A stretch of 63,764 bases of DNA from NCBI GenBank assembly GCA_016930875.1, contig JAFGFW010000095.1, positions 1 through 63,764 of the forward strand, in the 5' to 3' direction. The notes under the pieces were generated by a model that was not told where the DNA came from, ran no database searches, and saw nothing but the letters and a program-made list of their open reading frames with translations. Every line of letters begins with the position of its first letter. Positions within the stretch are counted from its first letter, which is position 1. Shown one piece after another: positions 46,713-55,613 of the stretch. The translations under genes were made by a program, and so were the position numbers. The stretch comes from Deltaproteobacteria bacterium. Lineage in GTDB: Bacteria; Desulfobacterota; Desulfobacteria; Desulfobacterales; C00003060.

Positions 46713-47144
46713 ATGCGAGTCGAACAGATATCCATATTTCTGGAAAACAAGGCGGGCAGGCTCGCCGAAGTCACCCGGGTGCTGTCAGGGGCAGGAGTGA
46801 ATATCCGGGCCCTCTCCTTGGCCGACACATCTGATTTCGGCATTTTGCGTCTAATCGTCAACGACAATGACAAGGCCAAGACAGTTTTGAAAGAGCACGG
46901 TTTCACCGTGGGAAAGACTGATGTTGTAGCAGTGGAGGTGGAAGACCGGCCAGGAGGGTTGAGCAGTATTCTGAATATCTTGAGCAAGCAGAATATCAAT
47001 GTGGAATATATGTACGCTTTTGTTCAGCACAGCGGAAAGAACGCAGTCATCATCTTCCGTTTTGATGATATTGATACCGCAGTCAAACTCCTTCAAGAAA
47101 ACAATGTAAAAGTCCTTGAAGGCAAAACCGTATACACGCTGTAG
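46713..47144 (+). CDS. Double ACT-domain protein
   Basis: A 143-residue protein from the ATG at 46713 with AAAGGAGG upstream. It has two ACT repeats, residues 1-70 (Phe-Leu-Glu-Asn-Lys-Ala-Gly-Arg-Leu start) and 70-143 (Val-Glu-Asp-Arg-Pro-Gly-Gly-Leu start). ACT domains bind amino acids; this form commonly sits between paaK and livK and probably senses an amino acid to regulate the pathway. The target of regulation is not known. Confidence 0.9.
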   Translation: MRVEQISIFLENKAGRLAEVTRVLSGAGVNIRALSLADTSDFGILRLIVNDNDKAKTVLKEHGFTVGKTDVVAVEVEDRPGGLSSILNILSKQNINVEYMYAFVQHSGKNAVIIFRFDDIDTAVKLLQENNVKVLEGKTVYTL

Positions 47145-47194
47145 GTGTCCATGGTGGCCACCCACAAAATCCAATGAAAAGGAGGACAACAGCA

Positions 47195-48385
47195 ATGAAG
47201 GCAAATCTTAGTGTTGGCAAAGGGGCGGTGTGTTTGTTGGCCGCCGTGGTTCTGGCGATTTTCATCCTGATACCCGTGGTGCAGGTGTCTGCTGCTGAGG
47301 CTTACAAGGTGGGGGCGGTCTTCTCAGTGACAGGGAGGGCTTCTTTTTTGGGCGACCCTGAAAAAAAGACCGCTGTAATGCTCCAGGAAGAGATCAACAA
47401 AAAAGGTGGTATCAACGGTCATCTCCTGGAACTGGTCATCTATGACGACGAAGGCGATTCGACCAAGTGTGCTCTTGCCGTGCGGAAGCTGATCAGCCAG
47501 GATAAAGTCTGTGCCATAATTGGTCCCTCCTTAAGCGGACTTTCTTTGGCGGTCCTTCCAGAGGCAGAAAAGCACAAGATACCACTGGTGTCATGCGCAG
47601 CCAGTTACAAGATTGTGACCAAGAATGCCGAGACTGGCGAACAGTGGAAGTGGGTCTTTAAGACCCCCCAGTCTGACAGCATGGCGGCGGAGGCCATCTA
47701 CACGCACATGAAAAAGCATGGCATTTCAAAGGTCGCCATCATGTCTGGCACCACCGGTTTTGGTGCAAGCGGACGGAGTGAATTGTTACGGCTGGCTCCC
47801 CAATATGGCATCACTATCCTAGCAGACGAGAAATACGGTCCAAAGGACACGGACATGACAGCTCAGCTCACCAAGATCAAGGGAAAAGCCCCCCAGGCCA
47901 TTGTGAACTGGTCAATTGGCCCCACACAGGTGGTTGTGGTGAGAAACCGCCAAGAGTTAGGTATGAGCAATATTGTTCTCTATCAAAGTCACGGTTTTGG
48001 GAGCCGCAAAAACATTGAACTTGCCGCAGGCGCTGCCGAGGGCGTCTACTGTCCCCTGGGGGCCTGCAATATTGCCGAAGTGCTTCCGCCAGCTCATCTG
48101 CAGAAAAAGGTCACCATGGAATACCTTAAGGCCTATAAGGCAAAGTATAACGAAGCCCTGTCATCCTTTGGAGGTCACGCCTGGGATGCCCTTGCTATGG
48201 TGACCAAAGCCCTGGGAGCCGTGGGCTCGGACAAGGCCAAGATCAGGGATTATCTGGAGAACCTCAAGGGCTATGTAGGACAACATGGCGTATTTAACTT
48301 CTCGCCCAAGGACCATAACGGTCTTACTAAAGAGGCCTTCCAGATGGTTGTGGTAAAGAACGGAGACTGGGCATTGACCGATTAA
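47195..48385 (+). CDS. livK: Branched-chain amino acid ABC transporter, periplasmic binding protein
   Basis: A 396-residue binding protein from the ATG at 47195 (AAGGAGG upstream). A signal peptide covers about 1-33, ending Val-Ser-Ala-Ala. The Leu/Ile/Val-type fold follows, with Gly-Ala-Val-Phe-Ser-Val-Thr-Gly at the start and Tyr-Asp-Asp-Glu-Gly-Asp. Aryl ligands are also plausible given paaK. It is followed by livH and livM; inverted repeats in the 211-base gap after it may stabilise the abundant livK message. Confidence 0.92.
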   Translation: MKANLSVGKGAVCLLAAVVLAIFILIPVVQVSAAEAYKVGAVFSVTGRASFLGDPEKKTAVMLQEEINKKGGINGHLLELVIYDDEGDSTKCALAVRKLISQDKVCAIIGPSLSGLSLAVLPEAEKHKIPLVSCAASYKIVTKNAETGEQWKWVFKTPQSDSMAAEAIYTHMKKHGISKVAIMSGTTGFGASGRSELLRLAPQYGITILADEKYGPKDTDMTAQLTKIKGKAPQAIVNWSIGPTQVVVVRNRQELGMSNIVLYQSHGFGSRKNIELAAGAAEGVYCPLGACNIAEVLPPAHLQKKVTMEYLKAYKAKYNEALSSFGGHAWDALAMVTKALGAVGSDKAKIRDYLENLKGYVGQHGVFNFSPKDHNGLTKEAFQMVVVKNGDWALTD

Positions 48386-48401
48386 TCGGTTGGGCCGGTT
48401 A

Positions 48402-48537
48402 GCCAGTTGGCCGGTTTTGCCCGTTCACGTAACTTGTCAATAAGCTTGTTTGAGCCTATCTGTTGCACAGGAGTGAAATGATACGAAAGATCATGGATCG
48501 ATTGATGAGATATCTTAGGACTGATTGGCCAACTGGC
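48402..48537 (+). promoter_or_regulatory. Inverted repeats between livK and livH
   Basis: GCCAGTTGGCC (48402-48412) and its exact reverse complement GGCCAACTGGC (48527-48537) are 114 bases apart, and short repeats of GGGC and CCGG surround them. A structure here could lower expression of livH and livM relative to the binding protein. Confidence 0.4.
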
Positions 48538-48596
48538 GCGTCTACTGGCATAACGGGCGAACAGGCACAACGGGCATAACCGGCTTAACCAAGATT

Positions 48597-49499
48597 ATGG
48601 AAGAGATTTCTTTTGCAAGCCAGCTTCTTCAGTACGCCATAACCGGTGTCACCATCGGGAGTATCTATGCCATGGTGGCTATCGGGTTTAACATTATTTA
48701 TAATGTTACCGAGGCCATCAATTTTGCCCAGGGTGAGTTCGTCATGCTGGGGGGGCTGGTCATGGTATTTTTGCGGGTTGCCGTGAATATCCCGGTGATA
48801 TTTTCCCTACCCCTTACGATCATGCTGGTTACAATGGTGGGCATTCTTCTGGATCGACTAGCCATCAAGCCCCTTTCCAAACCATCGGTTCTTGCCATGG
48901 TCATTGCTACGATTGGGGCGTCTTTTTTTATCAGAGGAGCCGCCATGATGCTTTGGGGGAAGAACCCTTTTGACTTGCCCCCTTTTTCGGGCCGAAACCC
49001 TATCTCTTTTCTGGGGGCCGTCGTGCAACCTCAGGGCTTGTGGGTCGTTGGTTTCCTGTTAGTGGTCGTGGTCGTGCTAACTCTCTTTTTCGACCGCACC
49101 ATTCTTGGAAAAGCCCTCAGGGCCTCTGCCGTGAATCCGAGCGCATCCAGTCTCGTTGGCATAAATGTCAAACATATGGTCCTTGTCTCCTTTGCCTTGA
49201 GTGCAGCAATTGGTGCCCTGGGCGGGATCGTGATAACGCCGATATCTCTTATGGAATACGATAGAGGCGCCATGCTTGCGGTGAAAGGATTTTCGGCTTG
49301 TGTTCTTGGCGGTATTGGGAGTTTTCCGGGAGCTGTGACCGGCGGTCTCCTTATCGGCTTGATTGAGTCCCTTGGGGCCGGGCTTGTCTCTTCCGGATAC
49401 AAGGATGTTTTTGCTCTTTTACTTCTGCTTCTTGTTCTGTTTGTGAGACCGAGCGGTTTGTTGGGAAATGCGGAGGTGAGCAAAATAAGGAAGTTTTGA
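48597..49499 (+). CDS. livH: Branched-chain amino acid ABC transporter permease LivH
   Basis: A 300-residue inner-membrane permease from the ATG at 48597, with about eight hydrophobic segments. The N-terminal Gly-Ile/Val-Thr-x-Gly-Ser-Ile-Tyr-Ala-Met-Val-Ala-Ile-Gly and Asn-Phe-Ala-Gln-Gly-Glu are LivH signatures, and the late Gly-Gly-Ile-Gly-Ser-Phe-Pro-Gly-Ala contacts the ATPase. The ribosome site is weak. livM follows after about 50 bases. Confidence 0.92.
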   Translation: MEEISFASQLLQYAITGVTIGSIYAMVAIGFNIIYNVTEAINFAQGEFVMLGGLVMVFLRVAVNIPVIFSLPLTIMLVTMVGILLDRLAIKPLSKPSVLAMVIATIGASFFIRGAAMMLWGKNPFDLPPFSGRNPISFLGAVVQPQGLWVVGFLLVVVVVLTLFFDRTILGKALRASAVNPSASSLVGINVKHMVLVSFALSAAIGALGGIVITPISLMEYDRGAMLAVKGFSACVLGGIGSFPGAVTGGLLIGLIESLGAGLVSSGYKDVFALLLLLLVLFVRPSGLLGNAEVSKIRKF

Positions 49500-49551
49500 C
49501 CTCACGGCGTGGGGACTTTTTTGCGAAGTAGTGATGACGAGGAGTTACAGA

Positions 49552-50529
49552 TTGGCAAAAAACAGGAGCGCTGTGCATCTGACAATCTTTGGGGTGTGTC
49601 TGTTTCTATTTCCTTTGCTTGCCCGATGGATCAGTTTTTTAGTGCATTACGTGGATGTCATGGTCTTTGTAGGGATTTATAGTCTTGTAACAGTTGGGCT
49701 CTGTCTTCTCATGGGTTATGCAGGCCAGATATCCCTTGGCCACGCCTCGTTTTTCGGGTTGGGGGCCTATGTTTCAGGTATCATAACGGCAAGGTATGGC
49801 GTGAATCCATGGTTTTGCATCCTCCTTGGCATGGTGGTCTCCGGGGGTGTTGCTTTCATAATTGGCGCCCCATCTTTGAGGCTGAGAGGGCACTACCTTG
49901 CCATGGCTACCCTGGCTTTTTGCATAATTATCACGGTCATCTTCAATGAGTCCATAGCGTTTACAGGAGGTCCTGACGGGCTGGCTTTCATTCCGGGCAT
50001 TAGCATTATGGGGTATGCTCTCGATTCGGTCGTGAAATACTACTTCTTTGTCTGGAGCGTGGTGCTCATGGTGCTGTTGCTTTGTCTTAACATTATCCAA
50101 TCAAGGGTGGGCAGGGCCCTGCGGTCAATACACGGCAGCGAGTTGGCAGCCAGCGCCGTTGGGGTGAACGTTGCAAAATACAAGATCTATGTTTTTGTGC
50201 TGTCTGCCGTGGTGGCCTCGGTTGCAGGCAGCCTGTATGCCCATTATTTAAACTTTATCAACCCTGCGAGCTTTGATCTCTTTGTCTCCATCAAACTTCT
50301 TATTATGATCATCCTGGGGGGCATCTACAGTCTTTGGGGGGCCATCCTGGGCGCCGTGCTGATCACTTTTCTCAGTTATGAATGGCTTCACTATTTTGAA
50401 GAAGCCGAGGTCATGGTGTACGGTGCCATTGTATTGATCATTGTGATCTTTCTCCCGGGCGGGGTGGTAAGCATACCCGAAAAGGTCAGAAGCCTGTGCA
50501 GGAGCTCAAAGCTCAAAGTTGAAGGGTGA
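49552..50529 (+). CDS. livM: Branched-chain amino acid ABC transporter permease LivM
   Basis: A 325-residue permease from the TTG at 49552, chosen because GAGGAG lies 7 bases upstream; GTG 49531 or ATG 49534 would add seven residues without a ribosome site. It has 8-10 membrane segments, Gly-Tyr-Ala-Gly-Gln-Ile-Ser-Leu-Gly-His-Ala and a late Gly-Gly-Ile-Tyr-Ser-Leu-Trp-Gly coupling segment. The expected livG and livF do not follow; the next gene is on the other strand. Confidence 0.92.
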   Translation: MAKNRSAVHLTIFGVCLFLFPLLARWISFLVHYVDVMVFVGIYSLVTVGLCLLMGYAGQISLGHASFFGLGAYVSGIITARYGVNPWFCILLGMVVSGGVAFIIGAPSLRLRGHYLAMATLAFCIIITVIFNESIAFTGGPDGLAFIPGISIMGYALDSVVKYYFFVWSVVLMVLLLCLNIIQSRVGRALRSIHGSELAASAVGVNVAKYKIYVFVLSAVVASVAGSLYAHYLNFINPASFDLFVSIKLLIMIILGGIYSLWGAILGAVLITFLSYEWLHYFEEAEVMVYGAIVLIIVIFLPGGVVSIPEKVRSLCRSSKLKVEG

Positions 50530-50540
50530 AAGCGAGAGGC

Positions 50541-51596
50541 TCAAAGCTGAAAGCTCAAAGGCCAATACGTCCTCTGCACCTCTATCACGTCTTTTACAAT
50601 GGGGGGTATTGTCCCTTGTTCAAGGGACTCCAAGTCGTCCTTGGTCAGTATGCTTTCCCGGGCAAGTTCCTTAAGTACCGCCTTGACTGATTCTCGAAGT
50701 CCTTCCAGGTGATAGCCTCCCTCGAGAGTAATGGCCAGCCGGCCAGAGCAATATGTTTGGGCAATCTCCATGATAACACGAGTAAGGGCAGCATAACCCT
50801 TTGGTGTGACCTTCATCCCCCCCAGGGGATCATCCACATAGGTGTCAAACCCAGCAGACACCAGGATAAACTCAGGCTGGAATGCGCTTGCAACAGGAGT
50901 GAGGATCTGTTTGAAAATTTGGAAAAAATCCGTATCTCCGTGGCCCGGCCATAACGGCACATTGACGGTATAGCCCTTGCCCTTGCTCTGTCCCACTTCC
51001 GCGAGATCGCCGCTTCCCGGATAGTAAGGGAACTGGTGTGTGGAAAAGTAAAGGACAGCGGGTTCTTCATAAAAGCTGTTTTGAGTGGCGTTACCATGAT
51101 GCAAGTCCCAGTCTACGATGAGTACTCTCTTAACCGAATGGATGTTCATGGCATAGAGGGCGCCGCAGGCCACATTGTTAAAGAGGCAAAAGCCCATAGC
51201 GCGGTCACGTTCTGCATGATGTCCCGGGGGTCTTACCAGGGCAAAACCGTTTCTTACAGTGCCGTCAAAGATCTTGTCAACGAGGCAGAGCAGACCGCCA
51301 ACTGCCAGTTCAGCCGCCTGAAAGGACAGGGGGGTTGTTTGGGTATCAGGGTCCAGAGACGAATGGGGCTTTCCGTCTGTGGCGGCGACCCTTTGGATGT
51401 GAGACTCGCTGTGGACCCAGGCAAGCTCCTCGCGGGTGGCTGCACGGGGCGAGATTGCAACGAATTTTCCAGCCATCTCTGCCTCATCCAGCATGTCATA
51501 AATCACTTCCAGACGCTGTGGGCTTTCAACATGGGGATAACCGGCAAGGTGCTGTTTGTAAATGTCATGGCGGACCACGCCCGTGCTTGACGACAT
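50541..51596 (-). CDS. Histone deacetylase-family amidohydrolase
   Basis: A 351-residue protein from the ATG at 51596 (GGGAGG upstream). It has the HDAC/acetoin-utilisation/acetylpolyamine amidohydrolase core: Arg-Pro-Pro-Gly-His-His-Ala-Glu with the catalytic His pair, Phe-Cys-Leu-Phe-Asn-Asn, zinc-binding Asp-Trp-Asp-Leu-His-His-Gly and Ser-Ala-Gly-Phe-Asp. The substrate may be acetylated lysine or polyamine and cannot be named from sequence. It converges on livM with an 11-base gap. Confidence 0.9.
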   Translation of the reverse strand: MSSSTGVVRHDIYKQHLAGYPHVESPQRLEVIYDMLDEAEMAGKFVAISPRAATREELAWVHSESHIQRVAATDGKPHSSLDPDTQTTPLSFQAAELAVGGLLCLVDKIFDGTVRNGFALVRPPGHHAERDRAMGFCLFNNVACGALYAMNIHSVKRVLIVDWDLHHGNATQNSFYEEPAVLYFSTHQFPYYPGSGDLAEVGQSKGKGYTVNVPLWPGHGDTDFFQIFKQILTPVASAFQPEFILVSAGFDTYVDDPLGGMKVTPKGYAALTRVIMEIAQTYCSGRLAITLEGGYHLEGLRESVKAVLKELARESILTKDDLESLEQGTIPPIVKDVIEVQRTYWPLSFQL

Positions 51597-51896
51597 GATG
51601 CCTCCCTTGATTTCTTGGTCCCTGGTTACTGATGAGTTAGTTGCGCGTTTGAGTCTGTAACATGCTGGCTTGTAACCCGCAACACCTAATGACCCCAAGG
51701 TCACGGCAACGCCAGGGGAGTATTAACGATTTCTTATCGGCCCCAGAATACCCTTGCAGAGCCGTAGGTTCAAACCCTTAACGCATAACGACCCGTAAAA
51801 GGACTGGTTTTTTTCTTGTGTCTTTGCTAAAATTTTTATCAGATTGTAAGAATTCCTATTGCACTGAGGGTGAGGCGCTAGGCGCGGAGGTGTGGA
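51597..51896. other. Divergent spacer, deacetylase / pilT
   Basis: A 300-base region. GGAGGTG before 51897 is the pilT ribosome site. AT-rich DNA around 51805-51860 probably holds its promoter. No gene or clear operator was found. Confidence 0.35.
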
Positions 51897-52940
51897 TTGG
51901 CGAAAATTGATGTCCTGCTCAACATGACGATCCAGCATGGGGCCTCAGATCTTCATGTTTCTGCTGGTGATCCGCCCATGCTCCGTATTGACGGGCGGCT
52001 GCAGCGTGTCAAGTATCATGACCTTACTCCTGAGGAGACAGAAGTAATTCTTCTGGAGATGCTCGACGAGGAACAGGCGGGTCTTCTCAAGGCCAGAATG
52101 GATATCGATTTTGCATATGAAATGGAGGGGATGGCACGTTTCCGGGCAAACGTTTTCATGGAGAGAAAAGGCTATGCCGGCGCATTCCGACTAATTCCCA
52201 CAGAGATAAAGACCTTAAGAGAGCTCATGCTCCCGGAATCTATCCACTCCCTCGCTCGCGTCAAGAACGGGCTCGTGCTGGTAACCGGGCCAACAGGATC
52301 CGGCAAATCCACGACACTTGCCGCCATGATCGATTTGATCAATAAGGAACATAATCATCACATTATTACCCTGGAAGATCCCGTCGAGTTCATCTATCCC
52401 AGGGGGAAGTGCCTGATCCACCAGAGGCAAGTAGGTTTCCATGTGGAGAGTTTTTCTGGCGGCTTGAGGGCCGCGTTGCGCGAAGATCCTGATGTCATCC
52501 TTGTAGGGGAGATGAGGGATCTGGAGACCATACATCTCGCCCTTACCGGAGCAGAAACCGGGCTTTTAGTCCTCGGCACCCTCCACACATCCAGTGCTGC
52601 CAAGACCGTTGATCGCATCATTGACGTGTTTCCAACAACTCAGCAACCGCAGATCAGGACCATGCTCAGCGAGTCCATGCGAGGCGTGGTTGCTCAACAG
52701 TTGTTGAGGAGATCCGGCGGAGAGGGCAGGGTTGCTGGGGTGGAAGTGATGATATGCAACCAGGCTATCAAGAACCTTATCAGGGAGGGCAAGACGTACC
52801 AGATCTTTTCAGTGCTACAAACGGGCAAAGCGGCTGGTATGCAAACCCTGGAAGACCACATCAAGAAATTTGTAGAAGAAGGCGTGGTTAGCCAAGAGGA
52901 AGCAAATCTTTATATCCAGAAAACAGAGGGAGCCTCCTAG
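51897..52940 (+). CDS. pilT: Type IV pilus retraction ATPase PilT
   Basis: A 347-residue secretion ATPase starting at TTG 51897 after GGAGGTG. Walker A is GPTGSGKST, the Asp box follows around Leu-Glu-Asp-Pro-Val-Glu-Phe, Walker B is Asp-Val-Ile-Leu-Val-Gly-Glu-Met-Arg-Asp and the His box Gly-Thr-Leu-His-Thr. The C-terminal Ala-Ile-Lys-Asn-Leu-Ile-Arg-Glu-Gly-Lys matches the PilT-specific AIRNLIRE motif needed for retraction, which separates it from PilB and GspE. No other pilus genes adjoin it. Confidence 0.94.
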   Translation: MAKIDVLLNMTIQHGASDLHVSAGDPPMLRIDGRLQRVKYHDLTPEETEVILLEMLDEEQAGLLKARMDIDFAYEMEGMARFRANVFMERKGYAGAFRLIPTEIKTLRELMLPESIHSLARVKNGLVLVTGPTGSGKSTTLAAMIDLINKEHNHHIITLEDPVEFIYPRGKCLIHQRQVGFHVESFSGGLRAALREDPDVILVGEMRDLETIHLALTGAETGLLVLGTLHTSSAAKTVDRIIDVFPTTQQPQIRTMLSESMRGVVAQQLLRRSGGEGRVAGVEVMICNQAIKNLIREGKTYQIFSVLQTGKAAGMQTLEDHIKKFVEEGVVSQEEANLYIQKTEGAS

Positions 52941-52993
52941 TGCAGTGTGTTGAAAGTTCAGTGCACGATTTTGCCAATTTAACATAGTTATTT

Positions 52994-55018
52994 ATGAAAC
53001 AAGGTACTAGCAGCAGAATGGCTGACACCTCGAAGCTCAGAAGTCATCTCCTGAGTAGCGGTCGATTGACCGAGGATCAGTTCTTGCAGGCGGAAGACTA
53101 CGCCTTGACGCGGAAGATATCCGTGGAGGAGGCGCTCCTTTTTCTCGATTTCGTTGACCATACTTGGCTGGGAGAGCGCCTTGGCAAGATTTACAAAAAG
53201 CCTTACCGTCCCCTCATGACAGAACCGCCTCAGGATTCTGCCAAAGAAATAGTCCCTCTCAAGTTTGCCGAGCGCTGGAAGGTCTTCCCTGTATCCCATA
53301 ACCCTGAAGAGAACCTCCTCACCATCGCCATGGGTGATCCGGAGGATGGTGAGATAGTTGGGCAGCTTCGAAGCATCTTGCCGGCCCCCATCCGGCTCGA
53401 ATTTACGGTGGCTTCGACAGCCGAGATTGAGGAGGCCATAGAAGTTCACTACAAGGGCAAGGCCTACGCGCCGACTCCCGAGCTGCAGGTTCCGCAGGAC
53501 TTTACCATTCTTGCCGACCAGCAGAAAAGCAAAGAAAAGATCTCTCTGGAAGAAAGGGCCCCTAGCCAAAGCAAAGTCCTCCTCCTTGAACCTGATCGTG
53601 CTCGAGCCAGCGCCCTGAGAACCATCCTGCGTGGCGAAGGTTACCCTCACGTAAAATGGGTAATGTCTCCACAAGAGACGGTCAAGGCCCTTAAGGGGGA
53701 AGCCTCTGACCTGCTCTTGGTCAATGGTCGTTTTTTCCAGCCCCGGGGTTCTTGGCACAGGGATATCTGTCAAGAAATCAAACTTCCGCACGTCTCGTAT
53801 TACGACCTTGCTCCGGTCCTGCTGGGCCAGGAGTATTCTTACCGCCAGATGAGCGAGGCCTTTATCGGCTTGACGGCTTTTCTTGTCAGAAAGGACCTAA
53901 AGGATGATCAGGGCCAGCTTCAGGAAATACTCATGCGGGTAAGATACTGCAAGCTCCTGGCCTTAAGACTGGAGTTGCGCCCTGGCCAGGTGGATGGCGC
54001 CGTGCTGGCAGCATGGCTTTCCGCAGGGGCAATCGGGACGGAACTGTTGAGTCGCGTCGTTACGCCCTATCGTCTGGAAGAAATCGTTGAGCCGGAACGG
54101 CGCGGGGAGAATGTCGAGAGGGTGGAAGCGGCTATCCTCGACTTGGTGAAGGAGTATCAGGACCTAAAGGGGGCTGACCCTGATGTGGCCAAAGACATGA
54201 GCAGGGTCCGAAGAATGCTGAGCCCAAAATCGTCTTCTCCCGAAGCCGAAGCCATACTGGAAGCCTTTCTCCATCTTATTCAGGACGAGGAATTCCTGAG
54301 AGAAGTTGATCAGCCTGTTGGCCGTATTATTGTCGTGGATCCAGCGCTGGGACAAGGATCCAGCATGGTTCTTCGTTTGAGTAATGACGGCTACGAGGTT
54401 GAGGCGGTGCCGGACCCCCGCAAGGCCGTGGAAATCATGTCGAAATCCAAATTTGATTTGGTTATTTCCGAGGTGAACATGCCGGGCGCTGACGGGCTGA
54501 GATTCTGCCGGGCTTTGCGAAAAAACGCCATGACTGCGCATATCCCGTTTTTCTTCGTGACTGCCGAAGAAGGCGAGAGGCTTCCAGCGGAGTGTCTGGA
54601 AGCCGGCGCTGATGATTTCCTCAAGAAGCCGGTCGATTTGGAACTGCTTTCTCTTAAGATTCAACGTTTGCTCGCCATGAGGAGCCCCAAGGAATCAAAG
54701 AGAGGCGTGAGCGGGTCCCTAAAAGAGATGAGTTCCACGGACTTTATTCAGAGCCTTTCAGCAGGAGAAAAGGATGTTGAAATCAGCCTCGAACATATGG
54801 GCGAAAAGGGCAAAATTTGCATGCAACGGGGCCAGATTATTGATGCTAACACGGGAGGCTTGACAGGAGAGGAGGCCTTTTACAGGCTCATGACATGGGA
54901 AGAAGGAGAGTTCCAGATAATTCCCTGTTCCAATTTTCCGGCTCGCACCATCCATGCCCCTACCATGTCCCTCTTGATAGAGGGCGCACGTCTTATTGAT
55001 GAGGCAAGGGATGAATGA
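52994..55018 (+). CDS. Multidomain response regulator: MshEN-like, two degenerate receivers, DUF4388-like end
   Basis: A 674-residue soluble protein (ATG 52994; ATG 53018 equally possible). Residues 15-155 resemble the GspE/MshE N-terminal domain, a possible c-di-GMP site. Residues 194-300 form a degenerate receiver with Asn244 at the phospho-site. A helical linker follows. Residues 443-560 are a second receiver with Thr523 and Lys545 but Glu493 in place of the phospho-acceptor Asp and only one N-terminal acid. Residues 575-660 resemble DUF4388/PATAN. It sits between pilT and the motility genes and likely relays signals without phosphorylation. Confidence 0.8.
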   Translation: MKQGTSSRMADTSKLRSHLLSSGRLTEDQFLQAEDYALTRKISVEEALLFLDFVDHTWLGERLGKIYKKPYRPLMTEPPQDSAKEIVPLKFAERWKVFPVSHNPEENLLTIAMGDPEDGEIVGQLRSILPAPIRLEFTVASTAEIEEAIEVHYKGKAYAPTPELQVPQDFTILADQQKSKEKISLEERAPSQSKVLLLEPDRARASALRTILRGEGYPHVKWVMSPQETVKALKGEASDLLLVNGRFFQPRGSWHRDICQEIKLPHVSYYDLAPVLLGQEYSYRQMSEAFIGLTAFLVRKDLKDDQGQLQEILMRVRYCKLLALRLELRPGQVDGAVLAAWLSAGAIGTELLSRVVTPYRLEEIVEPERRGENVERVEAAILDLVKEYQDLKGADPDVAKDMSRVRRMLSPKSSSPEAEAILEAFLHLIQDEEFLREVDQPVGRIIVVDPALGQGSSMVLRLSNDGYEVEAVPDPRKAVEIMSKSKFDLVISEVNMPGADGLRFCRALRKNAMTAHIPFFFVTAEEGERLPAECLEAGADDFLKKPVDLELLSLKIQRLLAMRSPKESKRGVSGSLKEMSSTDFIQSLSAGEKDVEISLEHMGEKGKICMQRGQIIDANTGGLTGEEAFYRLMTWEEGEFQIIPCSNFPARTIHAPTMSLLIEGARLIDEARDE

Positions 55019-55033
55019 GTTCAGGAGAAAATC

Positions 55034-55489
55034 GTGTTCAAGATAGAGACGATCAAAAAAGGGGCGGAAGTCTTTTTCTCCGACGGGAGCCATCTGTCCG
55101 GCAACTTTTTTGTTTTACCACGATCCCCGAGTCGTGCAGGCAGCGAGCTCATATCCGAGTTACTCAATGGCGATAGGGACTTCGTGCCTCTGGAGTTGGC
55201 GGAAGGCGAAGTCGTCCTGCTTCAAAAGGGATGTGTTGTAAAGGTTCTTTTGGAGGGAAATGAAGTCAACAGGGATCTCCCTTACCAAAAAAAAATCGAA
55301 GCTCAGGTTTGCTTCCTTTCGGGTGACAACATGGATGGCAGAGTGTATCTGGATCTGCCGGAAAGCCACTCTCGTCTGTCCGATTTTCTAAACTACAGCA
55401 TGCAGTTTTTTTGCCTCGAAGCAGAGGACAAGGAGTATCTGATAAACTCCCGGTTCGTCAAGATGGTCCGCCCCAGCCTATCAGAGTGA
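55034..55489 (+). CDS. Conserved beta-rich protein in the motility cluster
   Basis: A 151-residue protein starting at GTG 55034 after CAGGAGA. It has Gly-Ser-His-Leu-Ser-Gly-Asn, Ser-Glu-Leu-Ile-Ser-Glu-Leu-Leu-Asn and Asp-Phe-Val-Pro-Leu segments, then a second half with Met-Asp-Gly-Arg-Val-Tyr-Leu-Asp-Leu-Pro followed by Asp-Phe-Leu-Asn. It reads as two copies of a small beta unit related to the protein at 30545-30817. Function is unknown; position suggests a role with the upstream regulator or the MotAB stator. Confidence 0.65.
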   Translation: MFKIETIKKGAEVFFSDGSHLSGNFFVLPRSPSRAGSELISELLNGDRDFVPLELAEGEVVLLQKGCVVKVLLEGNEVNRDLPYQKKIEAQVCFLSGDNMDGRVYLDLPESHSRLSDFLNYSMQFFCLEAEDKEYLINSRFVKMVRPSLSE

Positions 55490-55613
55490 TAACAGTCCGC
55501 TCTGGCCCTCCTCTGGTTTTCCGCAAGACCAAATATGTCTCAGTGCAATTGCCAGGCATGATTCCTGCAGGGAGCACTCGGATAGTCTTCAGTCGAAAGG
55601 TAGAGGTTCGTCC

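Noticed and set aside
51036-51590. 184-codon plus-strand open frame
   Set aside because: It is antisense to the histone deacetylase-like gene, which has intact catalytic motifs.
51765-51790. T-arm-like GGTTCAAACCC suggesting a tRNA
   Set aside because: No acceptor, D or anticodon stem can be built around it.
52988-53791. 267-codon minus-strand open frame
   Set aside because: It is opposite the multidomain response regulator, whose domains are recognisable.
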